A stretch of DNA of 64,000 nt, from positions 3,286,001 to 3,350,000 of the forward strand of contig NC_061466.1 of NCBI RefSeq assembly GCF_022581195.2, written 5' to 3'. Below are positions 24,531-36,123 of this stretch, piece by piece. The translations under genes were made by a program, and so were the position numbers. This stretch comes from Helicoverpa zea (taxonomy: Eukaryota > Arthropoda > Insecta > Lepidoptera > Noctuidae). The notes under the pieces are model-generated. The model saw only the letters and a program-made list of their open reading frames with translations. It was not told where the DNA came from and made no database searches. How positions within the stretch are numbered: position 1 is the stretch's first letter; the number at the start of each line of letters is the position of its first letter.

Positions 24531-26689
24531 ATAATATTATGAATTAACATACTTTTTTATTCAAGAACCTAATGTAAAATACCCCTTTAACCTCATTACC
24601 AAAAATGTACATACTTTTTCATTTTATCGTCAGCACTCTTGTTTACAAGTGTGAGCATAGGTACATAGTAGATTGGTCATCTAGGTAGGCACCATGGTGC
24701 ATCTAGTCAAAGTATTTTTTTTTGTAAGATAATTTTGTATGACTTTTAGCTGAGTTAAGATCTTTGTCCCATGAACCAAGCAGTACCTATGTTTTATAGA
24801 ACAATAAAGAATTTAATTCAAAGTCCCTTAATAAAGTCTTTGGGATGGGTAGGTCTATCTATAGATACCTATGTAATGTCAATAATCGAACATACCGTAG
24901 GTACAACGGACAAATGATTTGAGTAATAATTAACATGTTTACATAGCCACTTTTACACGACAAAATTTTAAACTAGATACTTATAGGCTTTCTGAATACC
25001 TTGACAGAAAACACTGACTGACGAGACCTATACAGAAACTTTCACAAAGCAGCCCCGAGCCTGGAAGTTGGTGATTGATACACCCATACATCGAAGAGAA
25101 CGTTAATAGTGATAGTTCATATGATTTTATGTATTCATTTATAAGCTATGTTATATACCTATAACAAAACTTAATGATGGTCTCTTTGAGCAATATTAAT
25201 GGGCAATATTAAGGATAAATAACCAACATTGATAGCCATAACCACGGAGGAGAAAGGCCATAACCCACATAAATGATCATAACCTTTCTCAATACATCAG
25301 CTACTAAATACTGAAAGGATTTTCCACGGAGGAAGGAAATGCCATGAGGCAGATAGTCAGAACCTTCAAGTACTGTAGGAGTGATCAGTTACTAGAACTG
25401 ACGAGGCGTTTGGGTTTCTTGTCAATCAAGGCGAATCTGTCCGAGATCTTTACTGACTGGTGACTTGTTTTTAAAAAAAACTGTTGGGTTCTGGAGAACG
25501 GCTTATGAGAGCTAGTAACGTTCCTGGCCCCCGAAGACCCGCAATTTGCCGCACTACTTGCTCAGGAGATATTGCATTATGACATTTCCGCTATCCGTTA
25601 GTCATTTTGTTCGCCGTCTGTTTTTTTTTCGAAAATTCAACTCGAAAATTCATAGTAAACAGTTATTTCAGAGGAAAAGTTCGTCTGCCTAACCGCACGC
25701 AGCTGAGTACCAGAGTTTTACAAGAAGCGACTGCCTGTCTGACCTTCTCAACCTGAACAACCGAATACCCCTAGGTAGCCAACAAGTTCTGTCCGTCTGT
25801 TCAGTCTGCCCGTGACCAAGGATGCTGTAAAGGATCCGAAACGTCGGGATTAAAGAATATTAATATAACCGCGATAAAATCCGTAAAAGTAGTTTTATTT
25901 AAATGTCTAATATTCGCGTAAGTGTCAGAAATCAATAGCTAACTAGTTATTAGACGTCTGCGAAAGATGTTCAATGAGAGCCGAGGAAAAATTATCGAAC
26001 CCAAATTGTTAGTAATAGCAGTCATTGTTAGGTTCGCAAAACCACCTTGATTTGAATGCTATACTTTTATTATTAGGCACTGAATGACAATGGGATATTA
26101 TAAATTGCATATCAAATAAATAATCGCCTATCAATAAATACACAACATTTAATTCTTTTTTACATCAAATAACTTACTTCACTACAAATAAACTAAATGT
26201 TTAACAAAACTCAAACTGCAGATAATTCGAAATTATACATCAATATGACATTACTTTTTTCCTTATAATGCAATACAGTTAAATTTATTCTTGTACAAAA
26301 ATACTACATACAAGCATTAAATACTGAATGCACAGCAAATTTTCCATATTTCATAGCAAAATAACTATCCCAGTCGCATATTACCCCGTAAGTACAACAA
26401 AACCTGTTCATCATATTTGTCTTAATTTTCAAGAAGCCATGCTTGGCAAATTTAATGATTATTATAACAAAAAAATCCTGTCACATTGCGTTATTTCTAA
26501 AAGCAGAACAAATTAACTGAAATCTCATTCAGCGTACTATGAATATGGTAGAATTTTATTTAGATTCAATTTATTTAGCAAATTGCCATTTATAACCTTC
26601 AATTAAAAACATTGTTTTAAAATTGAAGCTAGTAACGAAAACGAATCGCTGCAAAACCGACTACACGTAGTCTTGTTTGCCCTACCAGT

Positions 26690-26995
26690 AGAGTGCAATT
26701 CAAAACCGCGTAGGCTCGGAGGGGCGAGGCGGCCTGCGAGCTGAGGCGCAGGTAGTTTTAATGCTCGCCGATGCGGTTGAGGCTGGCCGGCTCTGCCGGC
26801 CAGTAAGCCGAAGCTGCGGTGGTGAGCGTGAAAACCATCTGCGACGATAAGCTCACATGGGACCGCCGGAGCCACGAAGCGCCGGAGCCGTGACAGAAGC
26901 CATGCTTGCTGCATGTTGCATGCTTACTTCCATGTTACATGCCTGCTTACATGCTGCATGCCTACTTGCATGCTTCAGGCTTGTTTGCATGCTTC
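26690..26995. repeat. GC-rich block with CATGC-type tandem repeat
   Basis: A GC-rich stretch in an AT-rich setting contains the palindrome-like 'ggctggccggctctgccggc'. From about 26900 it passes into irregular repeats of 'catgcttgctgcatg'-type units ('acatgcctgcttacatgctg'). It is most likely an inserted repeat of unknown family. The short minus-strand frame through it shows no domain. Confidence 0.4.
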
Positions 26996-27598
26996 TTACA
27001 GGAAAATAAAAATTCCAAAACTATGCCTAAAGATGATTCTGACTATAAACATTCTGAAATATGATAGTTCTGCCTTTTAATGACTACTTATATGAAATGT
27101 ATGCCAAAAGGAAGTACTGACAATGACTAAAAATGCACCTGCCCCATTTTTTTTAAGAACTATATGTGCAAGCATATCATCGGACTTGCGATCCGACTCA
27201 AGTACGTGGCGCCACCTGCAGAAGCTAAAAATGTGCCTATTGTGCAAAAAAGGAAGCATGGACGCTTATTAATAATTCAATAAATTACAATTTAGTATTT
27301 AATTTTATATTTTTTTGCTGATCTCATTATGTGGTAATTAATAAATAATAAGATGACTGTGACTAATAAAATGTCGTTTTATTCAGGAAAACTGCTGTAA
27401 ATAATATAAAAATAGAAGCTATATTTAAAAGAAAAAGAGTTAACATGTATAATGTGCATTAAGATTGTTAGCTGTGCATTGATGAAAAAGCTTTTGCTTT
27501 AGGAAAAATCGCTGTACGCTGCGAAAATAAATTGTAGTGTGTTTAGTGATATTTTGAGTTGAATATTTTGCTGTGCAATCAGTAATTGAAGCATTGGG

Positions 27599-28684
27599 AG
27601 CAACAAGGGCGTTCGGTACCCAAAGCCCGTTTTCATGTTATCACATCAAAACATGCATAGAACCATCTAGTTTCGAATCCCAAAAACTCGTTTTGATCAA
27701 TCGCTTCTAGACGGCGTTTAAATGATTAACATCGAAGGTGGCGTTACGCCCTTGTTGCATAGATAACAAAAGTGCGTTAAAATAACGACCTGTCTGCGGT
27801 TTAAAAAAAAACTTTTTGATGTAAAAAATGACTGAAACGAGTGATTTAAGTGACTATAGATCAGATGTTAACCAGAGTGAACATGAGCCCCAAAAAAAAG
27901 GGAAAAAAGAAGGTGAAGAATGAAAACTTGTGGAAAAAAAATGTGCAAAAGTTAAAAAGAAAGAAGATGGATCAAAATTGCCACACGTCCTATAACAATT
28001 TGACGTATCTAAAAAAAAAGATTTAAATGTTTAAAAAAATATGGCATACTCTCTAATAATTTTTTTTTTACATCTTCATACGAAAAAAAGGCTTTAAAAA
28101 TTGTTCAGGCACTGTTATGAAAACATCGTTTATGGGATTATTTATGGACCATTTTATTATATTATTTTTTTGTTTGATAGGATATCACTCACAGGTGGTT
28201 CCATGATCATCAGGTCAGGATCTGATGATGGAAAACCTGAGAAATCCAGGGCAACTTTTGAAAGTTGTAGGCATGTGCAGGATAAAAACTTGATAATAAG
28301 GTGTATGTCTGATAACACTATGCATTAGTGAAAATTTGGAGCTGACCTGTTGATGAAGACGAAAGAAGGTCGAGGGAACTCGACAACTGAATAACAATAT
28401 GTAAACTACCTCGTGTTTGGGCTTATAATATTTAACGTCCTGTCTGTTTTACCAGTTGGATGCAACAAGGGTGGATAACACGAGTTAAAAAAAATATATT
28501 TTACGGTGTTTCTGATTTCATTAAAATAGTTATAATATCTTATTCTTTTTGCTAAATCATGGCACTAACAAATAATAAAGTAAATGTAAGTCAAGTAATA
28601 AGTATTAAGATAATATAAGACATTAAAACTTTCATTGTAAGTTTTCTCGAAACTCTATTTTACAACATACGCCCTTGTTGCACC
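27599..28684. repeat. Alternating inverted caacaagggcg repeats
   Basis: The motif gcaacaaggg occurs at about 27600 and 28463 in one orientation and at about 27755 and 28675 in the other (cccttgttgc). This defines two candidate fold-back units of about 160 and 220 bp, or one larger TIR element. The intervening sequence is AT-rich and non-coding. Confidence 0.4.
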
Positions 28685-30559
28685 CAACAACGCTTCAATT
28701 TTGATGGGAATTCGGAATCTTATTGCATAGAAAAAGAATATTTTTTGATTTGCGTTTAAATACTACCCAAGGACAATTCTACTATCAATAAACACTACGC
28801 CTAATAAAAATGCACTGCAATTGTTTTGAGCGCGTTTATAGTGCACCGTACGAACGTGTTGTAAACTATGCGGCGCCAATACGGATTTTTGCCAATTTGA
28901 AACTTCTCTTAAAGTTTCTCGAACCCTGGCCTTTTACACTAGACTATTTATTTTGGATCATATTTTAAAACGTACGCTAAATATTTTTATCGGTATCCCA
29001 AATGGAAATGTCCTTATTAATCCATAAATTTAGGTACTTGTTGGTGAAAATGGGCATTATACTTTCAATTACTGTTACTGTTACAAAAGTTCTGACAAAT
29101 AGGTTGTCATGTTCAAGGGGTTTCGTGATAGTCGATAAATGGGTAGCGGAGGTCAGAGAGACAGTCACTTGCAACAAATTGGACACTCAGTGGTCGACTG
29201 CATGCGGCGACGAAGCCTTAGGCTGGGCTAGACGATAATGATTGGAAAAGTACTTTAGTCTATTCAAAAAAATATGTGCTAGCTTGTAATTCGAGAATGC
29301 AAATACAGAAATATAACAGCATAGCGTTTAGATGTGGGCTTTTGCCGTCAATATTACCTAAGGGACTTTCGTAAATATGACCTATTTCGATAAATAATTA
29401 TAGATGTATGTTTTATAAAAAAAGCATGAGGACATGGTGTGTACATGGCATAGTATACTGCAGACCTGCAGTATAGTGGTGAAAGCTTAATCAATACTTA
29501 CATATTCCAATATATATATTCTCGTTTAAGGAATCTAGTCATATTATGTATGTACACCGTTTGTGCACAGTAAGGTGTGAAAAACAAGAAAATAAATTGG
29601 CTTTGGAGGATGTTTGTTCAGTTATTTTTATTATAATTATTGAAAATTAGATGACAAGTTAGAGACAGTTGTCAATACTTTTTTTATATGTATTTAGAAA
29701 GAAAAAAGCATCAAAGAAAGGAGGTTAATAAAGTCCCCAGCGCCGCCTATTATACATATGTATAGCAGATTTAAAAACTTTCCTGTTTAGAAGTGAACTT
29801 AGAAAGGACTTGCGCCATTTGATTAAAAATACGATAAAATTCTATTCTAGTAGGTATATTGAATTTGGAATATAGTGTGCACTAAGTAGGTAAATTCAAA
29901 ACATTATTTAGGTAACCTATTTATCTCTATGGTGCCGAATTTATCATACAAACTTTATAATCTGTTAAAAGCTCCGGCTCAAAACCTTCTTGGTATAGAT
30001 TTTTTTTTAATTTGCTTTGCGCCGCCTCTACGGATGTTCTTGTCTATTGACAGAATATTTATGTCAATGGCGCGCGCCATTTTTTTTAATGGAGTCATTT
30101 TGATACTGAATTAGTGTGCTAATGAGATACTTATTGCTTTTATTTTTTGCAATTGATCATTTTCTCGCGAAGATGGAATGAACAGTTACGTATTGCAATC
30201 AAGTTTAAAGATTTTTCTTCTCGGGCTCTTTTGATATACTCGCTATTGGTCAGGATTCTAATTTTTGAAACATTCTCTTGTTCGGTCTTTATTCATTTAT
30301 TTTCATTTCCATTTCATTTTGCGATTACTGGAACATCGCCATTGAAAACATTATAAGAAGCAATCAAACCATCTTTTGGCTTTACAGGTATTTTTCTGAC
30401 AATATGGCTATAAAGTCTGGACTGATCTTTTGAAAAACAAACATAATATATGGGGCTTTACCGGTGTAATCCATTAATTGTTTGTTTAGATTTATTAGTT
30501 TTTGAATACTTTAGTAATTATATGTATGGTTACTTAAAAACCACCTGTAGATTTATATG

Positions 30560-30741
30560 CTACTAGCTTCTGTTAGCGGTTTCACCCGCATACCGTAGGA
30601 ACCACGGCACGAACCCGTATAAAAAGTAGCCTATAGCCTTCCTCGATAAATGGGCTATCTAACACTGAAAGAATTTTTCAAATCGGTCCAAACAAACAAA
30701 CAAACAAACAAACTCTTCAGCTTTAAATATTAGTATAGATG
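30560..30741 (+). repeat. Metulj-like SINE copy
   Basis: 'agcggtttcacccgcatacc', a 'tagcctatag' block, 'aatcggtc', a caaacaaacaaac run and the tail aatattagtatagat follow the same order as the copy at 12.7 kb. Confidence 0.65.
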
Positions 30742-30938
30742 AAATATCATTTATTCAGACCTTTTGTAGGTACATTATGTATGGACTTTGCATCATGCCT
30801 ACGGCGTAGCGTCGTAGCAATCGGATCGTTATTGTCATTCTAGAAAGGCATGGAATCAGTTTTGTTCTCCATTTCATTCTATGTGGAAAATCTGCATAAC
30901 AGTCTGTGTAATAAAAAACAAAATACAGTTGCTTATGT

Positions 30939-30944
30939 TTTAAT
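30939..30944 (-). terminator. Possible poly(A) signal of the small mucin gene
   Basis: ATTAAA on the minus strand lies about 115 nt downstream of the stop at 31057. It is a variant signal; no better AATAAA was noticed between it and the stop. Confidence 0.35.
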
Positions 30945-31056
30945 CATAAAAAATACTGTTAAGGTATAAAATAGAGATAAAATAATATAAAACGTTTCCA
31001 CTTCATTGTTTTTTTTCATCACATTGCAATTCGATTTAGTTGTAAAAATGACATAA

Positions 31057-34000
31057 TTATCTGAACATCACTCTGGACTCCAAATGTTTGTTCAAAGTAG
31101 CTGGGCATCCTGCATCCCAAGGCCAGTCGCAGACCTGAACAAGAAAAGACAGAAAATTATTAATATATTCACATAATTGGGATGAAACTGTAGGTCCCGG
31201 CTGTCATTGAACATCCTTGGCAGTCGTTACGGGTAGTCAGAAGCCAGTAACTTTGACACCAGTCTATAGTAGTCACCATGGGATATCGGGTTGCCCGGAT
31301 AACTGGGTTGAGGAGGTCAGATAAGCAGTCGCTTCTTGTAAAGCACTGGTACTCAGCTTAATCCGGTTAGACTGGAAGCCGACCCCAACATAGTTGGGAA
31401 AAGGCTCGGAGGATGATGATAATTGGGATGAGTGTTAAATACACTTCAATAATCTACTTAATGTAGATCGAACAGCCGATCTACACTACATAGACAGTTT
31501 GCCTCAACTTGAAATAGGAGAAGAATTGGATGATGCCTTGTCTAAACATGAGCTGCTTTGTGCCATCAAACAACAGCAAAATCAGCGTGCGGTTGGCCTA
31601 GACCTTATACCAGGTGAGCTTCTGAAGTACGGCGGCGAGGAACTGCATTCGCGCGTCTGGGAAATGTTTGTGCTTGTGTGGGAGAAAGAACAAGTTCCTG
31701 AAACTTTTAAGTTATCACGCGTCAGGGCTCTCTATAAGAACAAAGGCGACCGGTCGGAATGTGGTTCTTACCGCGGTATTTCACTGCTCTCTGTCTCTGG
31801 AAAAGTCTTCGCCAGAGTACTTCTAAACCGCCTCAGGAACCTCGCTGAAAAGATTCTGCCGGAAACCCAATTTGGTTTCAGACCAGACAGAGGAACTTGT
31901 GAGGCAATATTCGCAGTCCGTCAACTCCAGGAAAAAAGTAGAGAGCAGGGACAGCACTTGTATCTCTGCTTTATTGATCTGGAAAAAGCCTTTGACTGCG
32001 TCCCTCGCGAGGCCCTCTGGAAGGTACTGAGAAAGTTGGGGTGTACAGAGAAGTTCATAAGACTCCTGCGACTCCTGCACGATGACATGCAATGTTGTGT
32101 AGCGGTTGAAGATGACCAATCGAGCTTCTTCTCCGTCACCTGTGGAGTGAAGCAAGGTTGTGTCCTGGCTCCCACATTGTTTGCATTATATTTCGCAGTT
32201 GTAGTCCGGGAAGTATTGAATTCTTCTCCTGAAGGAGTTCGTATTCGTTATCGGACTGACGGCAAACTTTTCAACCTGAATAGACTCAAGGCGACCACAA
32301 AGGTGTCCTATGCACATATACAGGACATTATGTATGCAGATGACCTCTGTTTCGTGGCTGAATCCCCTGAAGTCCTGCAACAGCTAATCAGAACCTTCAC
32401 AAGCAGTGCTGTACATTTGGTCTAAAAATCAGCATCAAAAAGACAGAAGTAATGTCTTCAGATAATCACGGACGTCAAGAACTGACCATTATGCTTGGTG
32501 AAGATGTCCTGAAGCAGGTCGATAAATTTCGATATTTGGGGAGCACTATAACAGCAAAGTGCGACCTTGACGCCGAAATCAATAGCAGAATTGGTGCTGC
32601 AGCCGCTGCTTTCGGCAAATTCGACAAGAAGGTCTTCAGCTCCCATGACCTAAAGATATCCACAAAGGTTTCTGTGTATATGGCAGTTGTGTTGCCTTGT
32701 ATACTCTACTCAGCGGAAACATGGACACCGTACCGACGCCACATCAAGCAACTAGACCGCTTCCACCTCAAATGTCTGCGCAAAATATTAAATATCCGTT
32801 GGTTTGATCGTGTGCGTAACACAGAAGTGTTGAGGAAAGCCAATGTAGGTGGCATTGAAGCATACCTCATGAGGAGACAGCTTCGTTGGTGCGGGCATGT
32901 ACTGCGCATGCCGGATACTAGAGTGGCCAAGCGCATCCTCTACTCCGAGTTGCAGGAGGGCAAGCGGAAACGTGGCGGACAGCTGCTGCGATACAAGGAT
33001 GTGCTGAAGCGTCACATGAAAAGCTGTTCCATTGACCCGTCTCAGTGGGAGAATCTGGCATCCAACCGCAGAGACTGGAGAAGCCGCGTTAAAGCCAAAG
33101 TCTTTGACTTTGAAGCACGCCGACTTTCTGAGTTGGATGCCAAACGAGATGAGTTGAAAGCTCGACCACCTGTAGCTATCAACTACAACTTTGTGGCTGG
33201 TACCCTGACATGTCCGCAGTGTACGCGGACTTTCACGCACAAAATTGGATACTCCAGCCACATGAGAGCACACGCACGCCATTAGGGTCGAAGTGGTCGC
33301 CGTTGCCGAAATCGGCGTGGAAGATTATTATTATTATTAAATACCATGGGGTAACAACGTTTTCACATCAGTAGGTAGATTTTGCGTACGAGTGGACTAC
33401 AGAAGTACATATACTGCCTCACATCTACAATAACATGTCTCTAGCCTTTTCCCATACATGTTGGCCACTCCTTACATTTTAACCAGATGCAGCAAAATAC
33501 CACAACTGTTTTTTATGCCTCAACGACACAACTTCAGATTTCCATCTATCCTTAACGCTAAACTGTACCATACTATTCAAAGTCAACACATGACAGACGG
33601 GGTCAACATATTAGCGTAATATTTCATAGATTTTCCATTATTTCTTCAGTACAGCTGGCGAAATTTATGATCAAAAAACCGGCCAAGTGCGAGCCGGACT
33701 CGCGCACGAAGGGTTTCCACCACTATTTATAAAACGGACAAAAATATCACGTTTGTTGTATGGGAGCCCCCCAAAATATGTATTTAATTCTAGTTTACAG
33801 TTTTTGTTGTTACAGCGGTAACAGAAATACATCATCTATGAAAATTTCAGCTCTCTAATTATCACGGTCCATGAGATACAGCCTGATGACAGACGGACGG
33901 ACGGACAGAGGAGCGAAAACAATAGGATCCCGTTTTACCTTTTGGGTACGGAACCCTAAAAAATAAAAATATTAAAACTCACCTGAATAACCCTGTTGAA

Positions 34001-34985
34001 ATGTAACGTAGCGGGGCACTGCCTCAAGACCAGTTGTCCCCAAACGCAGTAGTAGAATGCATTGCAGTCAGTCTCGTGGGGCAGAAGCCAGTGGATGTGG
34101 GGGTTCACTGGGCATCCGTTGGGCAAGAAGTCAATTGGTACTTCAGTTGTTGGTACTTCAGTTGTTGGGGCTACAGTAGTTGGGGCTTGTGTTGTTGTTG
34201 TTGTAGTTGGTGTGGTTGTTGTTGGGGCAGGGGTGGTAGTTGTTGTAGTAGTTGGGGTGGTTGTTGTTGGAGCTGGGGTGGTAGTTGTTGTAGTGGTGGT
34301 TGTTGTTGTTGGGGCGGGTGTGGTAGTGGTGGTGGTTGTTGTTGTTGGGGCGGGTGTGGTAGTGGTGGTGGTTGTGGTGGTCGTTGTGGGTTCAGGAGTT
34401 GTTGTTGTAGTTGTGGGTTCAGGAGTTGTAGGCTCGGGAGTAGTGGGCTCGGGAGTAGTGGGCTCGGGAGTAGTGGGTTCAGAAGTGGGCTCGGGAGTAG
34501 TGGGTTCGGGAGTAGTGGGTTCAGGAGTTGGTTTAGGCGTGGTCGGGTCTTCACCAGGCACATATCTATCAGTACAATCGACATTGTCCCTCCAGTCGCA
34601 CTGCCAAGTTTCCAGGTTGAAGTAAAGATTTGAAGGGCACTGATAAGCTATGGGCTTGCCGAACGTACATTTGTAGAATTTGTCACAATCTTCGTGTCTG
34701 AGTAACATTTCGATTTCCCAGTCTGTCTCCTGCTCTGAGGGACACTGATCCACTTGGGCACGGCTCACGGCCGCGCACGCCACCAATAATAATATAACAA
34801 TACCTGAAATAACAAGCACTTATTAAATCTCTACTTTATGAATTATGGATTTAAAATAATAAATTATTATATTAATCTTATCACCGAATTAAATAATTTT
34901 ACCAACGCATTTTGTTTCACTTGATAACACAACGTACTTGAATAAATAAATAAAAATAATAATTCAGTTCCTACTAACCTTTCAT
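31057..34985 (-). CDS. Secreted peritrophin-like mucin, two chitin-binding domains
   Basis: Minus-strand exons are 34979-34985, 33983-34803 and 31057-31134, giving 301 residues. Exon 1 (ATG AAA G) plus exon 2 encode [19 protein letters not shown], a signal peptide; the frame opening 15 nt earlier in intron 1 is rejected. Domain 1 (C23 to about residue 78) and domain 2 (C233-C286) are peritrophin-A type. The last two cysteines of domain 2 come from exon 3 ([10 protein letters not shown]), and the join restores the exact x12 and x7 spacing, which proves the splice. Between them lies a mucin-like linker of Thr-Pro-Glu then Thr-Pro/Thr-Ala-Pro repeats. The C-terminus [12 protein letters not shown] matches the large paralogue. 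Intron 2 (2848 bp) contains a SINE, a LINE fragment and another repeat. Likely a secreted chitin-binding protein of gut lining or cuticle. Confidence 0.9.
31195..31428 (+). repeat. Noctuid-type SINE
   Basis: 'aatccggttagactggaagc', 'cgaccccaacatagttggga', 'aaaggctcggaggatgatga' is the 3' part of a tRNA-like SINE common in noctuid moths. It lies in intron 2 of the small mucin gene, directly 5' of the LINE fragment. Degraded copies are near 7.98, 51.85 and 55.4 kb. Confidence 0.65.
31434..33340 (+). mobile_element. 5'-truncated non-LTR retrotransposon in a mucin intron
   Basis: The fragment begins inside the coding region, lacks the endonuclease part, and ends with a short 3' leader followed by an (att)n tail at about 33328-33340. 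Truncation at the 5' end and a simple-repeat 3' tail are typical of LINE insertion. It lies opposite to the transcription of the host gene, in intron 2 of the minus-strand mucin. Clade not assigned; the 3' microsatellite and C-terminal zinc finger suggest an RTE- or CR1-like LINE. Confidence 0.85.
31499..33285 (+). pseudogene. LINE reverse transcriptase, frameshifted
   Basis: Two overlapping frames encode one protein. The first (to 32425) carries reverse-transcriptase motifs: [19 protein letters not shown], the [13 protein letters not shown] block and the catalytic YADD. Near 32398 the reading moves by one base, and the C-terminal half continues from about 32400 to 33285. That half shows the [18 protein letters not shown] and [14 protein letters not shown] blocks typical of LINE C-termini, and ends in a C2H2-type finger (CPQC...H...H). 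In-frame sequence extends upstream of 31499 to about 31434 with FNNLLN. With no endonuclease and one frameshift it is not functional. Confidence 0.85.
33678..33958. repeat. Widespread lepidopteran repeat next to a splice donor
   Basis: It opens 'aaccggccaagtgcgagccg' and closes 'ttttgggtacggaaccctaa', with 'gacagacggacggacggaca' inside. This is a very common moth and butterfly repeat whose class I will not assert. Its right end stops only about 24 bp from the exon 2 donor of the small mucin gene (minus strand). Confidence 0.65.
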
Positions 34986-35032
34986 TGTGAGTTTCAGATC
35001 AGAATGTACACACAAGCACCGAATCTAATAAG

Positions 35033-35039
35033 TTTTATA
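35033..35039 (-). promoter_or_regulatory. TATA box of the small mucin gene
   Basis: TATAAAA on the minus strand lies 48-54 nt upstream of the start codon at 34985. A short leader is again implied, as in the large paralogue, although no TCAGT initiator is obvious at the expected spacing. Confidence 0.55.
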
Positions 35040-35939
35040 CCTTAACTAAAGTAGGAAATCATGTAATTTTAATCTATGAGATGAGTAGATGATCAATTAA
35101 TGTATTTATCAAAGTTTAGCGGTGGCAGACTAAAGCTGTGATTAATATACGACCTGCAATCTGATAACATACAATACCTACTTGGTGTTTCGATATATTA
35201 TCGCAATTACGTATTTTTGAGATTCGCGTTCCTGAACTCTTGTCATACCTTTGAGAGCTATGAAGAACGCACCACGTGCTCACATACCAAAGTCAATTAG
35301 AACGGCCATACAAGACATACAACAAGAGTTACAGTATAAGCTACAGTCTATCACGTACACACGTAGGTACATGGAACCCCTCGAACTATTACGTCCGCTT
35401 CATTTAATAAATTGAGAAATTTCATTGTGTGGTCAAGCAATCGACAGGCATCCTACATTGACTGCTCTCACGCAGCAGTCCTGGATTTATGAATAGGCCT
35501 TATAGGCCGTGGCCCAGGAGCGGCAGCGTCACAGGGGCGGCACATTTCGGAAGATAGAAGTCAAACACGTCCACACGCTAAAAAAAAAGAAAAAAGATAC
35601 TCTTGGCCGAATTTTTGTAGGCACATGGGGCGGTCCAATTTGAATACCTTGCTGTGCTTTGATTAAAAAAATTCCCCTGCTTTTCTCCCGGACTAACGAA
35701 GTCATCTACCTAGGCATTCGACTCTTATGTCCATGGCAATTAACTATAAGTACAACGAGGCATTACGTAAAATTGCCAATAAATTACATAGAGCACATTT
35801 CAATACTTCAAAAACTTCAATACAATACAACCATTATTTTGCAATGCTAAAGATGACTACGAACTGTGTATAATATTGACCAACTAAGGTAAGGCTTCAG
35901 ATCAATTGTGCTTATAAAGGTCAGTAGACTACGTCTACG

Positions 35940-36123
35940 AATTAAAGTAAGGATATTCGGAGTGAGTCGCGCCAAATAGGGTGCGTGGCGCCAGGATGTC
36001 GGGAGCCGTCCCGACGCCGCAGCGACAGTGGAGGCTGCAGTGCACGCGACGCGCTCGGCCCGCCCATACACCGCCACTCACGACACATCACTACCATCCT
36101 ACCTCCCCATAAATAACAAAACC
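35940..36123 (+). promoter_or_regulatory. CpG-rich 5' region of the alpha-2/delta gene
   Basis: A GC- and CpG-rich block stands out immediately before the ATG at 36124, in otherwise AT-rich sequence. There is no TATA at a clear position, consistent with a CpG-type promoter of a neuronally expressed gene. The minus-strand mucin gene starts 1.1 kb away in the opposite direction. Confidence 0.5.

Larger units (their letters stand above)
24531..30559. other. Intergenic, repeats only
   Basis: No gene recognised between the two chitin-binding genes. Around 25780-25920 is a familiar lepidopteran repeat block ('gatccgaaacgtcgggatta' then 'ccgcgataaaatccgtaaaa'), probably the end of a retroelement. 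A GC-rich insert lies at 26690-26995, inverted caacaagggcg motifs at 27.6-28.7 kb and a solo MITE end at 28985-29060. Open frames (26328, 28101, 29002, 29929, 30147) show no domain. Confidence 0.4.

Noticed and set aside
34034..34633. Plus-strand frames of about 190 residues opposite the small mucin linker
   Set aside because: They are complements of ACN/CCN codon repeats (Val-Val-Val-Gly or Cys-Cys-Trp text) and not plausible proteins.
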